From Fragilariopsis cylindrus CCMP1102 (lineage: Eukaryota; Bacillariophyta; Bacillariophyceae; Bacillariales; Bacillariaceae), in assembly GCA_900095095.1 (NCBI GenBank), contig FMBT01000498.1:1-64000 (forward strand): a stretch of 64,000 nt of DNA. Reading direction: 5' to 3'. Shown here in pieces: positions 62,584 through 64,000 of the stretch. Positions within the stretch are counted from its first letter, which is position 1; every line of letters starts with the position of its first letter. The translations under genes and the position numbers were made by a program. Under the pieces are notes generated by a model. The model saw only the letters and a program-made list of their open reading frames with translations. It was not told where the DNA came from and did no database searches.

Positions 62584-64000
62584 ATGAATAGACAACACAG
62601 GCATAGCAATAATAACAAGAACGACAAAAATAGAAAGAATCATAGATCAGAAGAAGACAGTAACAACACAAACATCAAGATATGCGGAAAAATGTCGTCG
62701 TTATCATCGCCGTTATTGTCGACGAAGCAGAATTCGAATTCGAAATCAAACTCAAAAGGAGGAGTCTCAAAAGGAGCAGCAGCATCAGCAGCAGTGTCAT
62801 CATCGCCATTTGCCAGTTGTAAAACTGTCATACAAATACGTTCCATGCCATCACTGTTATTGTTTATTTCCTGTTTATGGATGTTCGTCTGGACGATGTA
62901 TTACAGTAATGTATCTGTTCATTATTCACTACTTGATGCATCGTTACCTGTTCCTACTGCCCAGCAAGCAGCATTAGATAGTTTCGAGAATGGTGTACCA
63001 GCAGCAGTTACTAGTACTGAGAATGGTGATGTCACATCCACATCCTCACAATCGACGACGAAGTTAACAAAAACCACCACGACTACCACCACCGTCATTA
63101 AAGATATTACCATTGAAGAACGAATGAAAACATTGGATAATATTCCTATTTTTTATAATTTATTTGTCAATAATCAACAGGATGCACCACGTGTACGTAA
63201 AATTGTGGAAGAACAATTTAATAAATTATTATCGGTCCATCATCCGATCTATATCAATTCTATTGGCACACCACTAGATTTGAATGATACCGGTGCGATC
63301 TTATTAGGTCATCATGAAACAGCAGCGGAACATGTCACACTCAAGGCGTTGTATGATTATTGTCAACAACCCGAACACGTCCAGAAGAAGGTCGTGTATA
63401 TGCATAGTAAGGGTAGTTTTACAGCCACACAACAGAATGGTAAATTACGACGATTTTTAACTAGTGGTGCATTATCGGAAGAATGTGCAACGATGCCCGA
63501 TGAGACGTGTAATATCTGTTCGTCACGATTTTCACCGGTCCCACATCCACATACGTCGGGGAATATGTGGTTGGCACGCTGTGATTACATTAAAAATTTA
63601 ATTGATCCAGAATTGTTTGAAGACGCGATGGATGGATTAGACTATCAAGGTGGGCATGCCTTTTTAGCCTGTGATGGACGGGGACGGTATTCGGCAGAAC
63701 ATTGGGTACATAGTCATCCCACTGTCAAGCCATGTGATTTATATACGGATCCAAAATTTACTTGGAATTATGATGGGATCCCGGTTGTGAAAGAATTTAA
63801 AAGAAATTTACAATTGGCACCGGCACCACGCTTTGAATTAAAGACCTATTTGAAAACTAATATTCGTGATTGTGCGGGACGTGGTGCCAGTGTAAAATTT
63901 CGTATTGATGAATATAAGGGATTGTACAATCTAGCACCGACCAGTGACTGGTGGGGGTATAATTTCTTACAAGAAAAAGATGATTGGTGGTACGTTTGTT
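62584..64000 (+). CDS. Type II membrane glycosyltransferase-like protein (3' end beyond window)
   Basis: An open frame from ATG 62584, with an in-frame TAG just upstream at 62560-62562, runs off the window after about 472 codons. A second in-frame ATG is at 62692. A basic/Asn/Ser-rich cytosolic tail precedes a signal anchor (PSLLLFISCLWMFVWTMYYS, about 89-108). A Thr/Ser stem follows, then a globular lumenal domain: IPIFYNLFVNNQQDAPRVRK, KKVVYMHSKGSFTATQQNGK, LRRFLTSGALSEECATMP, CNICSSRFSPVPHPHTSGNM, WLARCDYIKNLIDPELFEDA. The topology and the N-terminal alpha/beta pattern suit a Golgi glycosyltransferase. HPHTSGNMWLARCDYI looks like its conserved core. I recall similar unnamed proteins in algae, but the donor and acceptor are unknown. 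No DxD motif is obvious in the visible part. Confidence 0.7.
   Translation, partial: MNRQHRHSNNNKNDKNRKNHRSEEDSNNTNIKICGKMSSLSSPLLSTKQNSNSKSNSKGGVSKGAAASAAVSSSPFASCKTVIQIRSMPSLLLFISCLWMFVWTMYYSNVSVHYSLLDASLPVPTAQQAALDSFENGVPAAVTSTENGDVTSTSSQSTTKLTKTTTTTTTVIKDITIEERMKTLDNIPIFYNLFVNNQQDAPRVRKIVEEQFNKLLSVHHPIYINSIGTPLDLNDTGAILLGHHETAAEHVTLKALYDYCQQPEHVQKKVVYMHSKGSFTATQQNGKLRRFLTSGALSEECATMPDETCNICSSRFSPVPHPHTSGNMWLARCDYIKNLIDPELFEDAMDGLDYQGGHAFLACDGRGRYSAEHWVHSHPTVKPCDLYTDPKFTWNYDGIPVVKEFKRNLQLAPAPRFELKTYLKTNIRDCAGRGASVKFRIDEYKGLYNLAPTSDWWGYNFLQEKDDWWYVC

Overview
The window looks like nuclear DNA of a diatom, probably a pennate with AT-rich intergenic DNA. This is inferred from gene content, not from a database match. 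Signs are: a CoDi-like Ty1/copia retrotransposon with a VVDD reverse-transcriptase box; presequences that pair a signal peptide with a Phe at the predicted cleavage site, the diatom plastid-import signature; Asn/Asp/Gln-rich low-complexity inserts; a FAS1 protein with a Lys/Ser/Gly-rich tail; and single short GT-AG introns.

Layout: 371-2934 (-) coiled-coil membrane protein; 6470-7609 (-) SET-domain protein; 9246-12744 (+) HECT ubiquitin ligase; 13055-14136 (-) secreted Gly/Arg-rich protein; 14.1-18.0 kb repeats and no clear gene; 18021-19410 (+) SWEET sugar transporter with a plastid-type presequence; 20689-22005 (+) secreted Cys-rich protein; 22705-23880 (+) TLC-domain protein, ending 1 bp from 23882-25663 (-), a fatty-acid hydroxylase/sterol desaturase; 25.7-27.2 kb with a MITE; 27207-27821 (+) small acidic protein; 27977-30453 (-) COG0523 GTPase with a large His/Cys metal-binding insert; 30.5-32.3 kb with a second MITE and a hairpin cluster; 32285-38929 (-) a complete copia element with identical LTRs and a 5-bp target duplication; 39786-42195 (+) LRR protein; 43857-45020 (+) FAS1 protein; 47174-48823 (-) putative lipid-anchored protein; 50487-53585 (+) plastid-type ABC1 kinase; 53765-55980 (-) single-pass receptor-like protein; 56613-57743 (+) broken gene; 58053-59106 (-) BTB protein; 59673-60875 (-) plastid-type protein; 62584 to the window end (+) type II membrane glycosyltransferase-like protein.

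Many genes read coherently only if the frame is changed by one base, often in a short homopolymer, while splice phases and protein motifs stay intact. Uncorrected assembly indels explain this better than wholesale gene death. I annotate those loci as disrupted CDS and give the break points where I could locate them.

Themes: three or four products carry plastid-type presequences (SWEET, ABC1 kinase, the 59673-60875 protein, perhaps the GTPase). Four look secreted or wall-directed (Gly/Arg-rich, Cys-rich, FAS1, the receptor-like protein). The TLC/hydroxylase pair points to ER lipid metabolism. No rRNA, confident tRNA or CRISPR array was seen.
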